A stretch of 64,000 nt of DNA. Origin: Aminobacter niigataensis. GTDB lineage: Bacteria > Pseudomonadota > Alphaproteobacteria > Rhizobiales > Rhizobiaceae. The position numbers and the translations under genes are program-made. Position 1 is the first letter of the stretch. The number at the start of each line of letters is the position of its first letter. The notes below the pieces were generated by a model that saw only the letters and a list, made by a program, of their open reading frames with translations, ran no database searches and was not told where the DNA came from. Below, piece after piece: positions 35,624-43,728 of this stretch. The stretch covers positions 145,440 through 209,439 of the forward strand of contig NZ_JACHOT010000008.1 of the NCBI RefSeq assembly GCF_014200015.1, given 5' to 3'.

Positions 35624-35748
35624 CCCCTCATCCGGCCGCTCCGCGGCCACCTTCTCCCGTTGGGGAGAAGAGGAAGGGCGGCGCCGTCTCAGATCTCCTC
35701 GCCCCACCGGGGAGAGGTCACCCGAGCGTAGCGGAGGGTGGTGAGGGG
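35624..35748. repeat. Rhizobiales-type palindromic intergenic repeat
   Basis: Terminal arms CCCCTCA and TGAGGGG enclose two internal hairpins: GGCCGC/GCGGCC (35634-35648) and CTTCTCCC/GGGAGAAG (35651-35670). The pattern CCTCATCCGGCCGCT...CGCGGCCACCTTCTCCC is common between genes of Mesorhizobium, Brucella and relatives. It lies between the convergent ends of the hydrolase and galM genes. Confidence 0.8.
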
Positions 35749-35757
35749 GCGCCCTTC

Positions 35758-36777
35758 TCACTCCACCGTCGAAAACCTGTATTCCGTCACCTGCGAATAG
35801 ATCTCGCCCGGCCTGAGCACCGTGCTCGGGAAGTGCGGATGGTTGGCCGCATCGGGGAAGCGTTGCGGCTCGAGGCATAGCGCGCCGAAGCGGACGGGGT
35901 CGATGCCGCCGCGCAAAGGCGGGGCGACCGGCAGGAACGCGCCATCGTAGAATTGCAGGCCGGGCTCCGTGGTCCAGAGATCGAGACGGATGCCTGAGCG
36001 GGACCCTTCCAGCCGGGCGGCGTGCCAGGGCTCGGGTGCCGGCTGCATGGCGAGCACGAAATTGTGGTCGTACGCCTGGTGAGCGTCGTCCTGGCCGTTG
36101 CGGATGGCGCGCAACTCACGGAAGTCGAAGACGGTGTCGTCCACCGCCAGCACCTCGCCGGTCGGGATGCTCGCGGCATCGACCGGCGTATAGGCCTCGG
36201 CGGCGATCTTGAGGCGGTGGTCGAGGATCGAGCCTGAGCCGCCGAGGTTGAAATAGGCGTGGGCTGCGAGGTTCATCAGGGTCGGGGCGTCGGTGCGGCC
36301 GCCGAGCGCGATGCGCAGCCGGCCCTTGTCGAGCAAATAGCGGCAGGTGACGATGACCTTGCCAGGGTAGCCCTGGTCGCCGTCGGGCGAGGTCAGGCCG
36401 AGCAGGACGGAGTTTTCGCTGGCGTCGACGACCGTCCAGTTGCGGCGGTAGAAGCCTTCGCCACCGCCGTGCAGGTGGGTGCGCCCGGCCTCGTTGACGT
36501 CGACCTGATGCTGGACACCGTCGAGGCTGAAACGGCCGCCGGCGATGCGGTTGGCGCAGCGTCCGGCGATGGCACCGAAATAGCCGCCATGGGCGAGATA
36601 GCCGTCGAGGTCGTTGAAGCCGAGGATGACCGAACGTGGACCGGCCGGGGTGGTGACCGTCAGGTCGGCGAGGGTGGCGCCGAAGGTGAGAACCCTGGCC
36701 TCGATGCCGTCGGCAGCAATGCTGACCGCTTCCACCATCGAACCGTCGGGCATCCGACCGAATTCGCTGACCGGCAT
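35758..36777 (-). CDS. galM: Aldose 1-epimerase
   Basis: GalM (339 aa) interconverts alpha- and beta-anomers of aldoses. The family blocks include GFNDLDGYLAHGGYFGAIAG, the catalytic His region LMNLAAHAYFNLGGSGSILD, DHNFVLAM and GLQFYDGAFL. The start ATG (36775-36777) has GGAGGTG upstream; the frame is open 30 codons further without an RBS. It lies on the same strand as the mocFED-like genes, 110 nt after mocF, and may act with the sugar genes of this region. Confidence 0.93.
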   Translation of the reverse strand: MPVSEFGRMPDGSMVEAVSIAADGIEARVLTFGATLADLTVTTPAGPRSVILGFNDLDGYLAHGGYFGAIAGRCANRIAGGRFSLDGVQHQVDVNEAGRTHLHGGGEGFYRRNWTVVDASENSVLLGLTSPDGDQGYPGKVIVTCRYLLDKGRLRIALGGRTDAPTLMNLAAHAYFNLGGSGSILDHRLKIAAEAYTPVDAASIPTGEVLAVDDTVFDFRELRAIRNGQDDAHQAYDHNFVLAMQPAPEPWHAARLEGSRSGIRLDLWTTEPGLQFYDGAFLPVAPPLRGGIDPVRFGALCLEPQRFPDAANHPHFPSTVLRPGEIYSQVTEYRFSTVE

Positions 36778-36887
36778 TGCTTGACACCTCCGCAGTCGGC
36801 GCGCGCGAGCCCTCGGGGCAGGCGAGCTGCCTCGCTCCAGAGTCCAGGAAAGCGGTCCGATTCTCAAGCGGCTTGCCCCCGAAAAAA

Positions 36888-38120
36888 TCAGGCAGCGAGC
36901 AGGCTCTTGAGCTTGACGGCTGTCGACGCCAGAGCAGTGAGGTCGGGGCGGGCCGATCTGGCGATCAGCATCTCGGCGAGACGAATGTCGCGGGCGACCG
37001 TGTTGTCCGGGCCGATGCCACTGGCAGCAACGAGACGACCGTCACCTTTGAGGTGGAACAGGATGAAGGCGCCGTCGCCGAGATCGCGGCGGACAGTGCG
37101 TTCGCCTTCGTCGGGCAGGCCGGCGATCTGCAGGGTGAGCCCGTACTGGTCGGACCAGAACCAGGGGACCGAGGCGTGGGCTTCCTCGGCGCCGAGCATG
37201 TTGCGGGCGGCAAGCGCGCCATGTTCCTGGGCGCTGCGCCATGCCTCGAGGCGGACGCGGCGGTGGCCATAGACGGCGAGCGGGAAGGAGCAGCAGTCGC
37301 CGGCGGCAAAGATGTGCGGGTCGCTGGTGCGCAGGCGGGCGTCGACGGAGATGCCGTTGTTGAGCGCCAAGCCGGCGGTTTCGGCAAGGGCGGTCACGGG
37401 GACGGCGCCGATGCCGATGATGGCGAGGTCGGCCACAACAGTCCGGCCGCTCGACAGCGCGATGCGAACCAAGTTGCCGTCGTCTTCGATGGCTGCGATG
37501 CCGTCGCCGCAGACGATCTCGACGCCTTCGGTGACGTGCGTCTCATGCACGATGGCGGCGATCTCCTCGGGCACGCCGCGCATGAGGATGCGGGGCTGCG
37601 CCTCGACGACCGTCACTTCGGCGCCGAGTTTGCGGGCCGAGGCTGCGAGTTCGAAGCCGATGAAACCGCCGCCGACGATGGCGATGCGGACGTCCTCGCG
37701 CAAATACTGCCGGATCAGCAGCGCGTCGTCGAAGGTGCGGAGATAGACGCAACGCGCCCCAAGGCCCGACATAGGTAACTTTCGCGGGATGGAACCGGTG
37801 GCCACCAGCAGCTTGTCGTAGGCCAAGTCGGAGCCATCGCCGAGGCGCACCGAGCGGTTGGCGCGGTCGATGGAGATGACGGTCGTCGAGCCCTTGAGGT
37901 CGATACGGTGTTCGGCCAGGCGGGCGGCATCGGCGATGGCCTTGATGGAGGGCGCCTCGCCACTTGTCATCGCCTCCTTGGAGAGCGGCGGGCGCTCATA
38001 GGGAAGGTGAGGCTCTGAACCGACCAGCGTGATGCTTCCGTCGTAGCCTTCCTCGCGCAGGGCGAAGGCCGCGCGCGTGCCGCATTCGCCAGCGCCGATA
38101 ATGACCATTCCAGCCGTCAT
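36888..38120 (-). CDS. mocF: FAD-dependent ferredoxin reductase (MocF-like)
   Basis: This 410-aa NAD(P)H-dependent flavoprotein reductase has FAD-binding GAGECG near the N-terminus (VIIGAGECGTRAAFAL), a NAD-binding IAIVGGGFIGFELA near residue 145, and the late FAD motif IFAAGDC. It follows the Rieske ferredoxin gene by 1 nt and so probably passes electrons to it. In Rhizobium leguminosarum mocD-mocE-mocF encode an oxygenase/desaturase-like protein, a Rieske ferredoxin and a ferredoxin reductase used on rhizopine. The same three types in the same order are found here. The start is the ATG at 38118-38120. Confidence 0.85.
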   Translation of the reverse strand: MTAGMVIIGAGECGTRAAFALREEGYDGSITLVGSEPHLPYERPPLSKEAMTSGEAPSIKAIADAARLAEHRIDLKGSTTVISIDRANRSVRLGDGSDLAYDKLLVATGSIPRKLPMSGLGARCVYLRTFDDALLIRQYLREDVRIAIVGGGFIGFELAASARKLGAEVTVVEAQPRILMRGVPEEIAAIVHETHVTEGVEIVCGDGIAAIEDDGNLVRIALSSGRTVVADLAIIGIGAVPVTALAETAGLALNNGISVDARLRTSDPHIFAAGDCCSFPLAVYGHRRVRLEAWRSAQEHGALAARNMLGAEEAHASVPWFWSDQYGLTLQIAGLPDEGERTVRRDLGDGAFILFHLKGDGRLVAASGIGPDNTVARDIRLAEMLIARSARPDLTALASTAVKLKSLLAA

Positions 38121-38121
38121 A

Positions 38122-38439
38122 TCAGTTGCCCAGTTGGATGAAGACTTTGCCGGCGTCGACCTTGACCGGATAGGTCTGGAGGTTGACGCAGACGGGCGCG
38201 CCGCGGGCCGCCCCAGTCTTGTAGTTGAAGCGGCCGTTATGCTTGGGGCACTCGATGATGTCGCCCATGACCAGCCCCTGCGAGAGGTGGATCTGCTCGT
38301 GGGTGCACAGGCCGTCGGTGGCGAAGAATTCGTCCTCCGGGCTGCGGTAGATGGCGAAGCTTCTGCCCGCATGGTCGAAGCGGATCACGTCTTCCTCGTC
38401 GATGTCGTCGGCCGCGCAGGCCTCGATCCAGTCGCTCAT
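38122..38439 (-). CDS. mocE: Rieske 2Fe-2S ferredoxin (MocE-like)
   Basis: This small electron carrier (105 aa) has the two Rieske cluster motifs CTH (C45, H47) and CPKH (C64, H67), separated by the usual spacing. The ATG at 38437-38439 follows GGGAGAGAG. It sits between the reductase and the diiron-type oxygenase genes and is expected to shuttle electrons from one to the other. Confidence 0.9.
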   Translation of the reverse strand: MSDWIEACAADDIDEEDVIRFDHAGRSFAIYRSPEDEFFATDGLCTHEQIHLSQGLVMGDIIECPKHNGRFNYKTGAARGAPVCVNLQTYPVKVDAGKVFIQLGN

Positions 38440-38510
38440 GTCTCTCTCCCTGGGATTTTGGAATACGGGGCCGGCTGGGGGCCGCCGCCCCGGGGTGGCG
38501 CCTTGGGAGG

Positions 38511-39599
38511 CTATTCGGCGGCGAGGGCTGCCTCGCTGTGGAATTCCTCGCGGTAGGGCCGCGCAGTGGGGGGCAGCTCGCGCTTGATGAAATAGTCCTC
38601 GTTGCGGAGCTGGCGGACAAAGGCCGGCAGCATTTCCCGGTAGCCCGCCCACATGGAAGCGTTCGGCGCCGGCAGGTCGTGCCTGATCATCTCGTGCAGC
38701 TTCGGCAGCGCGTGATAGGGCACCATCGGGAACATGTGGTGTTCGACGTGATAGTTCATGTTCCAGTAGATGAAGCGGCTGATTGGGTTCATCAGCACCG
38801 TGCGGCTGTTGAGGCGGTGGTCGACGACGTTGTCGGCGAGGCCGCCATGCTGCAGCAGGCCGGTGAGCACATGGTGCCAGGCGCCGTAGAGGCGGGGCAG
38901 GCCGATCAGCATCAGCGGCAGCCACGAACCGAGATAGACGGCGAGTGCGATGGTTGCAAGGTAGATGGCGAGCCAGATGCGGGCGATGCGGATGGCCCTG
39001 GGCTGCTCACTCTCGGGAATGAAGGTCTTTTCTTCCTTGCCGATCACGCCGGCGGCGTTGCGGACCATGTCGACGATCGCGTGCCAGGCATCGACCAGAC
39101 CGAAGAAGTTGAGCACGACGCGCAGAAGGTCCGGCGGGCGCATGACTGATATCTCGGGGTCGCGGCCGACGATGACGGTGTCCGTATGGTGGCGGGTGTG
39201 GCTCCAGCGCCAGGTGACCGGGTTGCGCATGATCATGAAGCAGGCGATCTGGTAGACCGCGTTGTTCATCCACTGCGTCTTGAAGGCGGTGCCGTGGCCG
39301 CATTCATGCCAGCGGGCATCGGTGGCCGAGCCGTAGAGCACGCCATAGCAGAAGAAGAAGGGCACGCACCACCAACTGCCCCAAAGCGCTGCACCTACGG
39401 CGCCGAAGGCAACGAGCAGGCCGAGCCAGATCGCGGTGTCGCGGATGGCCGGACCGTCGGAGCGCTGCATCAGCTCCTTCATCTGCTTGCGCGGAATGTC
39501 GGTGTGGTACCACTCGGCGGCGGCGAGGCCGCTCTCGACGGCGCGGCGCGCGCTCTCTCCCACAAGACTGTAGTCGCGCGTCGAAGGCGTGACGGTCAT
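38511..39599 (-). CDS. mocD: Membrane fatty-acid-desaturase-fold oxygenase (MocD-like)
   Basis: This 362-aa integral membrane diiron enzyme has the three histidine boxes of the desaturase/hydroxylase superfamily: HECGH (98-102), HTRHH (134-138) and HVEHH (284-288). Hydrophobic helix pairs at about 55-90 and 205-240 anchor it. The ATG at 39597-39599 follows GGGAGAGAG, giving MTVTPSTRDY. Together with the ferredoxin and reductase it forms a complete oxygenase chain. The MocD resemblance suggests oxidative attack on an inositol derivative rather than a lipid, but a lipid desaturase cannot be excluded. Confidence 0.85.
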   Translation of the reverse strand: MTVTPSTRDYSLVGESARRAVESGLAAAEWYHTDIPRKQMKELMQRSDGPAIRDTAIWLGLLVAFGAVGAALWGSWWCVPFFFCYGVLYGSATDARWHECGHGTAFKTQWMNNAVYQIACFMIMRNPVTWRWSHTRHHTDTVIVGRDPEISVMRPPDLLRVVLNFFGLVDAWHAIVDMVRNAAGVIGKEEKTFIPESEQPRAIRIARIWLAIYLATIALAVYLGSWLPLMLIGLPRLYGAWHHVLTGLLQHGGLADNVVDHRLNSRTVLMNPISRFIYWNMNYHVEHHMFPMVPYHALPKLHEMIRHDLPAPNASMWAGYREMLPAFVRQLRNEDYFIKRELPPTARPYREEFHSEAALAAE

Positions 39600-39698
39600 G
39601 GCTCTCTCCCTGGAAGTCGGGAACGGTTCCACGGTAGGCGTCGGAGATCGTTCACTGGAAGAATGGTACCCCATGATGCGATTTTTTCAATCACAAGA

Positions 39699-39723
39699 TG
39701 ATAGTTTCTATCATTTTCTATCA
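39699..39723. promoter_or_regulatory. Candidate LacI-family operator with three CTATCA half-sites
   Basis: TGATAGTTTCTATCA (39699-39713) is a perfect palindrome around a 3-nt centre, extended by one A/T pair on each side. A further CTATCA copy follows at 39718-39723. It lies between the divergent mocD and lacI-type genes. The same hexamer appears as CTATCA-GAAA-TGATAG at 42489-42504. The regulator encoded next to it is the natural candidate binder; this is not proven. Confidence 0.55.
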
Positions 39724-39760
39724 TGATGGATTATCGTGAGCGCAAATCCCGGGAGCGGAC

Positions 39761-40792
39761 ATGAGCAAGCGGCCCACCATCACCGATCTCGCCCGCGCAT
39801 CGGGCGTCAGCGTCGCCACCGTCGACCGGGTGCTGAACGGGCGGCTGCCGGTGCGCGAGGAGACGCAGCGCCGCGTTTATGAGGCTGCGACCGGCATCGG
39901 CTATCACGCTGCCGGGCTGATCGCGCAGCGCATGCGCAAGGAACTGCCGGAATACCGGCTCGGCTTCGTGCTGCTGCGCCCCAGGGACGTGTTCTACCGC
40001 GCCTTCGCCAGCGAGTTGGAAAAGGCGATCACACAGGCGCCCGGTTTCCGCGGCACCGCGGTCATCGACTTCGCAGAATCGCTCGCGCCGGAAGAGATCG
40101 TCGACAAACTGCGCCGTCTGGCGGCAAACTGCGATGCCGTGGCGCTGGTCAGCCCCGACCATCCGACGGTCACGGCTGCGGTGGCGGAGGTGAAGGCGCG
40201 GGGAGTTCCCGTCTTTTCACTGCTGTCCGACTTCGCCACGGGCATTCGCGAGGGTTATGTCGGCATCGACAATCTCAAGGTCGGGCGGACGGCTGCCTGG
40301 ATGATTTCCAGATGCGCGCGCAAGCCGGGCAAGGTGGCGCTGCTCGTCGGCAGCCACCGCTTCCATGGCCACGAGCTGCGCGAGATCGGCTTCCGCGCCT
40401 TCTTCCGCGAGCACGCGCCCGAGTTCACGGTGCTGGAGACCATCGTCAACCACGAGTCCTACGAGATCACGCATGAGGCTGTCGCCGGGCTGCTCGGTCA
40501 GCATGGCGATCTCGTCGGGTGCTATGTGGCCGGCGGCGGCATCGAAGGAGCGATCTCGGCGTTGCGGCAGGTGAGGCCCGATCCACTGCCGGTGCTGATC
40601 TGCAACGAGATCACCGTCGACACGCGCGCAGCACTCGCCGACAACCTTGCCGTCATGGCGATCGCGACGCCGCTCGCGCCGCTGTGCCGCGAACTCGTCG
40701 GACTGATGGCGCATTCGATCGAGGAGGGGGCAGCGAACGCTCCCGGGCAGACCTTCCTGCCGTTCGACATCTATCTGCCCGAGAATGTCTGA
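39761..40792 (+). CDS. LacI family transcriptional regulator
   Basis: This 343-aa regulator has the N-terminal LacI helix-turn-helix (TITDLARASGVSVATVDRVL) with hinge, followed by a periplasmic-binding-protein-like sensor domain (from about residue 65). The ATG at 39761 follows GGGAGCGG. It is divergent from the mocD-E-F-like operon, across a region with TGATAG/CTATCA repeats. The effector is probably a sugar or cyclitol, but nothing in the sequence fixes it. Confidence 0.9.
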   Translation: MSKRPTITDLARASGVSVATVDRVLNGRLPVREETQRRVYEAATGIGYHAAGLIAQRMRKELPEYRLGFVLLRPRDVFYRAFASELEKAITQAPGFRGTAVIDFAESLAPEEIVDKLRRLAANCDAVALVSPDHPTVTAAVAEVKARGVPVFSLLSDFATGIREGYVGIDNLKVGRTAAWMISRCARKPGKVALLVGSHRFHGHELREIGFRAFFREHAPEFTVLETIVNHESYEITHEAVAGLLGQHGDLVGCYVAGGGIEGAISALRQVRPDPLPVLICNEITVDTRAALADNLAVMAIATPLAPLCRELVGLMAHSIEEGAANAPGQTFLPFDIYLPENV

Positions 40793-40795
40793 GGA

Positions 40796-41800
40796 TCAGC
40801 CCCTGAAGAGGCGGATGATGTTGCGTGGAATCCGCCGGATCTCTGCGGCAATCCGCTGGACCGGTGTCCTGACAGACCGCACCGCCGGTGGGGCATCCTT
40901 CGCCGCCAGCTGGCCCGCCTGGGCCTGAAGTCGCCGGTTTGTCGTGGCCCGGTTGTGCCGGATCTCATCCCACGCAAGGCGGGCAGCAAGATCGGCGGAT
41001 GCCTGCCGAATGTGGCTGCACCATCCGGGCGTGCTGCCCATCAGATCGGCAAATGTTTCCTGTTCGGTCCGGTCCGGATCAATCGGCACGCGCAGGGCAT
41101 CGGGCCACCACGCTGCGGAATCGGCAATCGCAATGAACTCCGCCAACTGAGGCATGGCCGAATGCCTGGATGCCTTCCTGCGGGCGCTGAAATGCAGGAC
41201 GGTCGGCGTCCGGCAATAGGCAATGCGTGATTGGGGATTGGCATCCAGGATGCGGTTCCACAGGCGCCAGTCTGCGGCGGAAGGCACATCCTCCGGCCAT
41301 GCATCGCGATTTGGGAGGGCGTCGGCTCTGTAAAGGAAGCAACTCGCCGCAATGGTGTTGCCCCGGCGAAAGGCATCCATCTCGTCCTGAAACTCCAGAT
41401 TGGTCAGGAAGGGCGCGACGATGCCATCAGTGGAGACCCAGAGCGCCTGGCTATAGGTGATGGCTGCACCGCTCTCCAGGCCGCGAAGCAGGGTTTCGAG
41501 ATGGTCGGGGAACAGAAGGTCGTCGTCGGCCGCGAAGCCGATCAACTCGCCGCGCGATTCCCTCAGGGCGACGTTTCGATTGGCGTAGCCGAAATGCGGA
41601 GCCTTGGGCAGGTCGAAGTAGCGGATGCGCGGGTCGTCGAACCGCTTGACCGCCTGCGCCGTGCCGGGGATTGCACCGTCGCCGACAACCAAAAGTTCGA
41701 AATCCCCGAACGTCTGGTTGAGGACGGATTCTACGGCCAGCCCGACAACGTCCGGCCGGCAGTGCGTGGGCATCAAGATCGAGATGCGTGGACGACTCAC
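40796..41800 (-). CDS. Family 2 glycosyltransferase
   Basis: This 334-aa GT-A fold glycosyltransferase has an N-terminal nucleotide-sugar fold, ISILMPTHCRPDVVGLAVES. The DXD-like metal site is in GFAADDDLLFPDHLE (about residue 95). The C-terminal ~130 residues are basic and variable. The start is a GTG (41798-41800) overlapping the stop of the upstream epimerase-like gene (GTGA), so the two are coupled. The longer open frame upstream is antisense-free but lies within the epimerase gene. It likely adds a sugar to a surface polysaccharide; donor and acceptor are unknown. Confidence 0.85.
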   Translation of the reverse strand: MSRPRISILMPTHCRPDVVGLAVESVLNQTFGDFELLVVGDGAIPGTAQAVKRFDDPRIRYFDLPKAPHFGYANRNVALRESRGELIGFAADDDLLFPDHLETLLRGLESGAAITYSQALWVSTDGIVAPFLTNLEFQDEMDAFRRGNTIAASCFLYRADALPNRDAWPEDVPSAADWRLWNRILDANPQSRIAYCRTPTVLHFSARRKASRHSAMPQLAEFIAIADSAAWWPDALRVPIDPDRTEQETFADLMGSTPGWCSHIRQASADLAARLAWDEIRHNRATTNRRLQAQAGQLAAKDAPPAVRSVRTPVQRIAAEIRRIPRNIIRLFRG

Positions 41801-42363
41801 CACCCAGTGGTGTCCCCGAAGCTGTAGGGAATAAGGTCCGTGTCGAGCGGAAGGCGATATTTGTCGGGGCTTGAATGGTCGTACTGGATGGTCGGGAAAT
41901 TGACCACGACCACGTCTGACGTGCCGATGTTGCGGTCCGCATGCCAGACGAACTTGGGCACATTGATCAAGCGCGGGCGACTGCCCGAGAGGTAGACCTT
42001 GCAAACCTTGCCGCAAGTGCTGGAGTCGGGTCGTGGATCGTAAAGGACAAGCTCCAGTTCGCCGCTGATCACGAAGTAGCGGTCCTCATGCAGCTTGTGC
42101 AGGCCCCAGCCCTTCGCCATGCCTGGCCGGATCGTGAAGATATAGGAGAACACTAACGGGTCGGGATGCCATCCCCAACGCGGGTCAAACAACTCGGTGA
42201 CGCTGCCGCGGTCATCGTCGTGGCGGATGCTGTCGTAGAACGACATGCCGTCAAGCAGAGGTGCCGTGCTGCGGCGCTGTTCATCGACGGTGCGTTGATC
42301 CTGCATGGCCGCGGCAAGAGTTGCTTCAAGGATGTTGTGGCGATTTTCGGGGCCAGCGCTCAT
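41797..42363 (-). CDS. Cupin sugar epimerase, dTDP-4-dehydrorhamnose 3,5-epimerase-like
   Basis: This 188-aa RmlC-like cupin contains DDRGSVTELFDPRWG and the KGWGLHKLHEDRYFVISGEL block with the catalytic-type His, then VWHADRNIG and the C-terminal PDKYRLPLDTDLIPYSFGDT. The ATG at 42361-42363 follows GGAGGAG. It is coupled to the glycosyltransferase. It may be an epimerase or a related binding cupin, since the sequence is divergent from classical RfbC. Confidence 0.8.
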   Translation of the reverse strand: MSAGPENRHNILEATLAAAMQDQRTVDEQRRSTAPLLDGMSFYDSIRHDDDRGSVTELFDPRWGWHPDPLVFSYIFTIRPGMAKGWGLHKLHEDRYFVISGELELVLYDPRPDSSTCGKVCKVYLSGSRPRLINVPKFVWHADRNIGTSDVVVVNFPTIQYDHSSPDKYRLPLDTDLIPYSFGDTTGW

Positions 42364-42488
42364 GATCAAGCTCCTCCAGAGTGCGACACGGTTTGCCACG
42401 TGTGGCTCTGAAACACTACGGCCGTTGCAAGGATTTGTGGTTCTCTGGGAGCGCGCGCCTGTGCCCTTTGCCGCCGATGATGTTGAAT

Positions 42489-42504
42489 CTATCAGAAATG
42501 ATAG
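42489..42504. promoter_or_regulatory. CTATCA-N4-TGATAG inverted repeat
   Basis: A perfect 6-bp inverted repeat with a GAAA centre lies in the divergent region between the cupin gene (minus) and the iolI-like gene (plus). Its half-sites match those at the mocD/lacI promoter region. The centre length and half-site orientation differ, so a shared binder is a hypothesis. Confidence 0.45.
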
Positions 42505-42569
42505 CTTGGAAGGTTGATGCGGCTTTGACCGGCTTGCAGAGAATGACGTATATCGCTCCACGGTGATAT

Positions 42570-42583
42570 GGAATAAATGTTCC
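42570..42583. promoter_or_regulatory. IolR-type operator upstream of iolI-like gene
   Basis: GGAATAAATGTTCC is a perfect GGAA-N6-TTCC palindrome. This motif was reported as the binding site of the RpiR-type repressor IolR in the Sinorhizobium meliloti inositol promoters. It stands 24 nt before the start codon and just upstream of the ribosome-binding site, where a repressor would block the promoter or early transcript. Confidence 0.75.
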
Positions 42584-42607
42584 GTTTTGGCTGGAGGAAT
42601 TTCGCCG

Positions 42608-43420
42608 ATGTCTGTCGTTTCGTTCGCCCTCAACCATATGGCCGCGCCGGGGCTGTCGATCGAGCGCTTTTTCGCGCTGGCCAAATCGCTCGGGATCATT
42701 TCCGTCGAAATCCGCAACGATCTGGCCGGCAATGCCATCATCGACGGCACGCCCGCCAGTGCGGTCCGCGCGCTGGCAGTGGAAAATGGAATATCCATAA
42801 CGAGCATCAATGCGCTGCAGCGCTTCAACGAGTGGAATGCGACGCGCGAGGCGGAGGCGATCGAACTCGCCGACTACGTCCGCGACGTGGGCGCCCAGGC
42901 ACTGGTGCTGGTGCCCGTCAATGACGGCACGGGGCAGGCCGACGGCGAGCGCCAGCGCAACCTCAGGACGGCGCTGGCTGCACTCAAGACCATCCTCGGC
43001 GATCGCGGCGTGCGCGGCCTGGTCGAGCCGCTCGGCTTCGAGATCTGCTCGCTGCGCTCCAAGCGCGAGGCCGCCGAGGCCATCGAGGATGTCGACGGCA
43101 CCGCTGCGTTCCGCATGGTGCATGACACGTTCCACCACCATCTTGCCGGCGAGCCGGACATCTTTCCGGGCATGACCGGATTGGTGCATATCTCTGGCGT
43201 CGATGATCCGATGGTGACGGTGCCCGACATGCGCGATCCGCACCGCGTGCTGGTCGATGCCGGCGACCGGCTGGACAATGTCGGCCAGATCCGCGCGCTG
43301 GTCGCTGGCGGCTACCAGGGGCTGTTGTCGTTCGAGCCGTTCTCGCCGGTCGTGCAGAAGCTTGCCGACCCGCGCACAGCATTGGCCGAGAGCATAGAAT
43401 TCATCCGCGCAAAGGTGTGA
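42608..43420 (+). CDS. iolI: TIM-barrel isomerase, inosose isomerase-like
   Basis: This 270-aa xylose-isomerase-like TIM barrel protein opens with FALNHMAAPGLSIERFFALA and contains VEPLGFE, MVHDTFHHHLAGE and LSFEPFSP, which carry Glu/His/Asp metal ligands. Such proteins isomerise 2-keto-myo-inositol (IolI) or act on inosose-type sugars (MocC-related). The ATG at 42608 follows GGAGGA at 42593-42598. It is a single gene followed by a new promoter region. The family is firm; the exact reaction is inferred from the inositol neighbours. Confidence 0.82.
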   Translation: MSVVSFALNHMAAPGLSIERFFALAKSLGIISVEIRNDLAGNAIIDGTPASAVRALAVENGISITSINALQRFNEWNATREAEAIELADYVRDVGAQALVLVPVNDGTGQADGERQRNLRTALAALKTILGDRGVRGLVEPLGFEICSLRSKREAAEAIEDVDGTAAFRMVHDTFHHHLAGEPDIFPGMTGLVHISGVDDPMVTVPDMRDPHRVLVDAGDRLDNVGQIRALVAGGYQGLLSFEPFSPVVQKLADPRTALAESIEFIRAKV

Positions 43421-43728
43421 GGCATCGGCTGCGACCGGGCGATCTTGGTCGCGCCGGCTGCAGCCGGTCGACGCATGCTCTTTCACGCAAAGATTGATCG
43501 GGCAGCAATGGAATGCCTCTTGACGTTCATCCACAATATGGAATAAACATTTCATAAATAAAAAACACGGCCCGAACATTCTGAAATCGGGCCGGCATCG
43601 GGAAGCGGGTGGCACATTTTGCATCGCGGAGGAGCGATGGTGTCGCTCGTAGAGGCGAGCCTGCGGCACGACCGCGGCTTCCGGCACAACGGGGTGCAGC
43701 CGGACACCATTGTTGGAGGAGAGTGATC
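43421..43728 (+). promoter_or_regulatory. Promoter region of the inositol importer operon
   Basis: These 308 bases contain no gene. A candidate promoter is TTGACG (43520-43525), 17 nt, ATAAAC (43543-43548). Overlapping it is GGAATAAACATTTC (43540-43553), a GGAA-N6-TTCC match with one mismatch, so an IolR-type repressor would cover the -10. The remaining ~180 nt to the ATG form a long leader with no riboswitch I can recognise. GGAGGAGAG before the start is the RBS. Confidence 0.6.

Noticed and set aside
43554..43728. A riboswitch in the long leader of the importer operon
   Set aside because: No known aptamer pattern or clear set of alternative hairpins is visible; only length suggested it.
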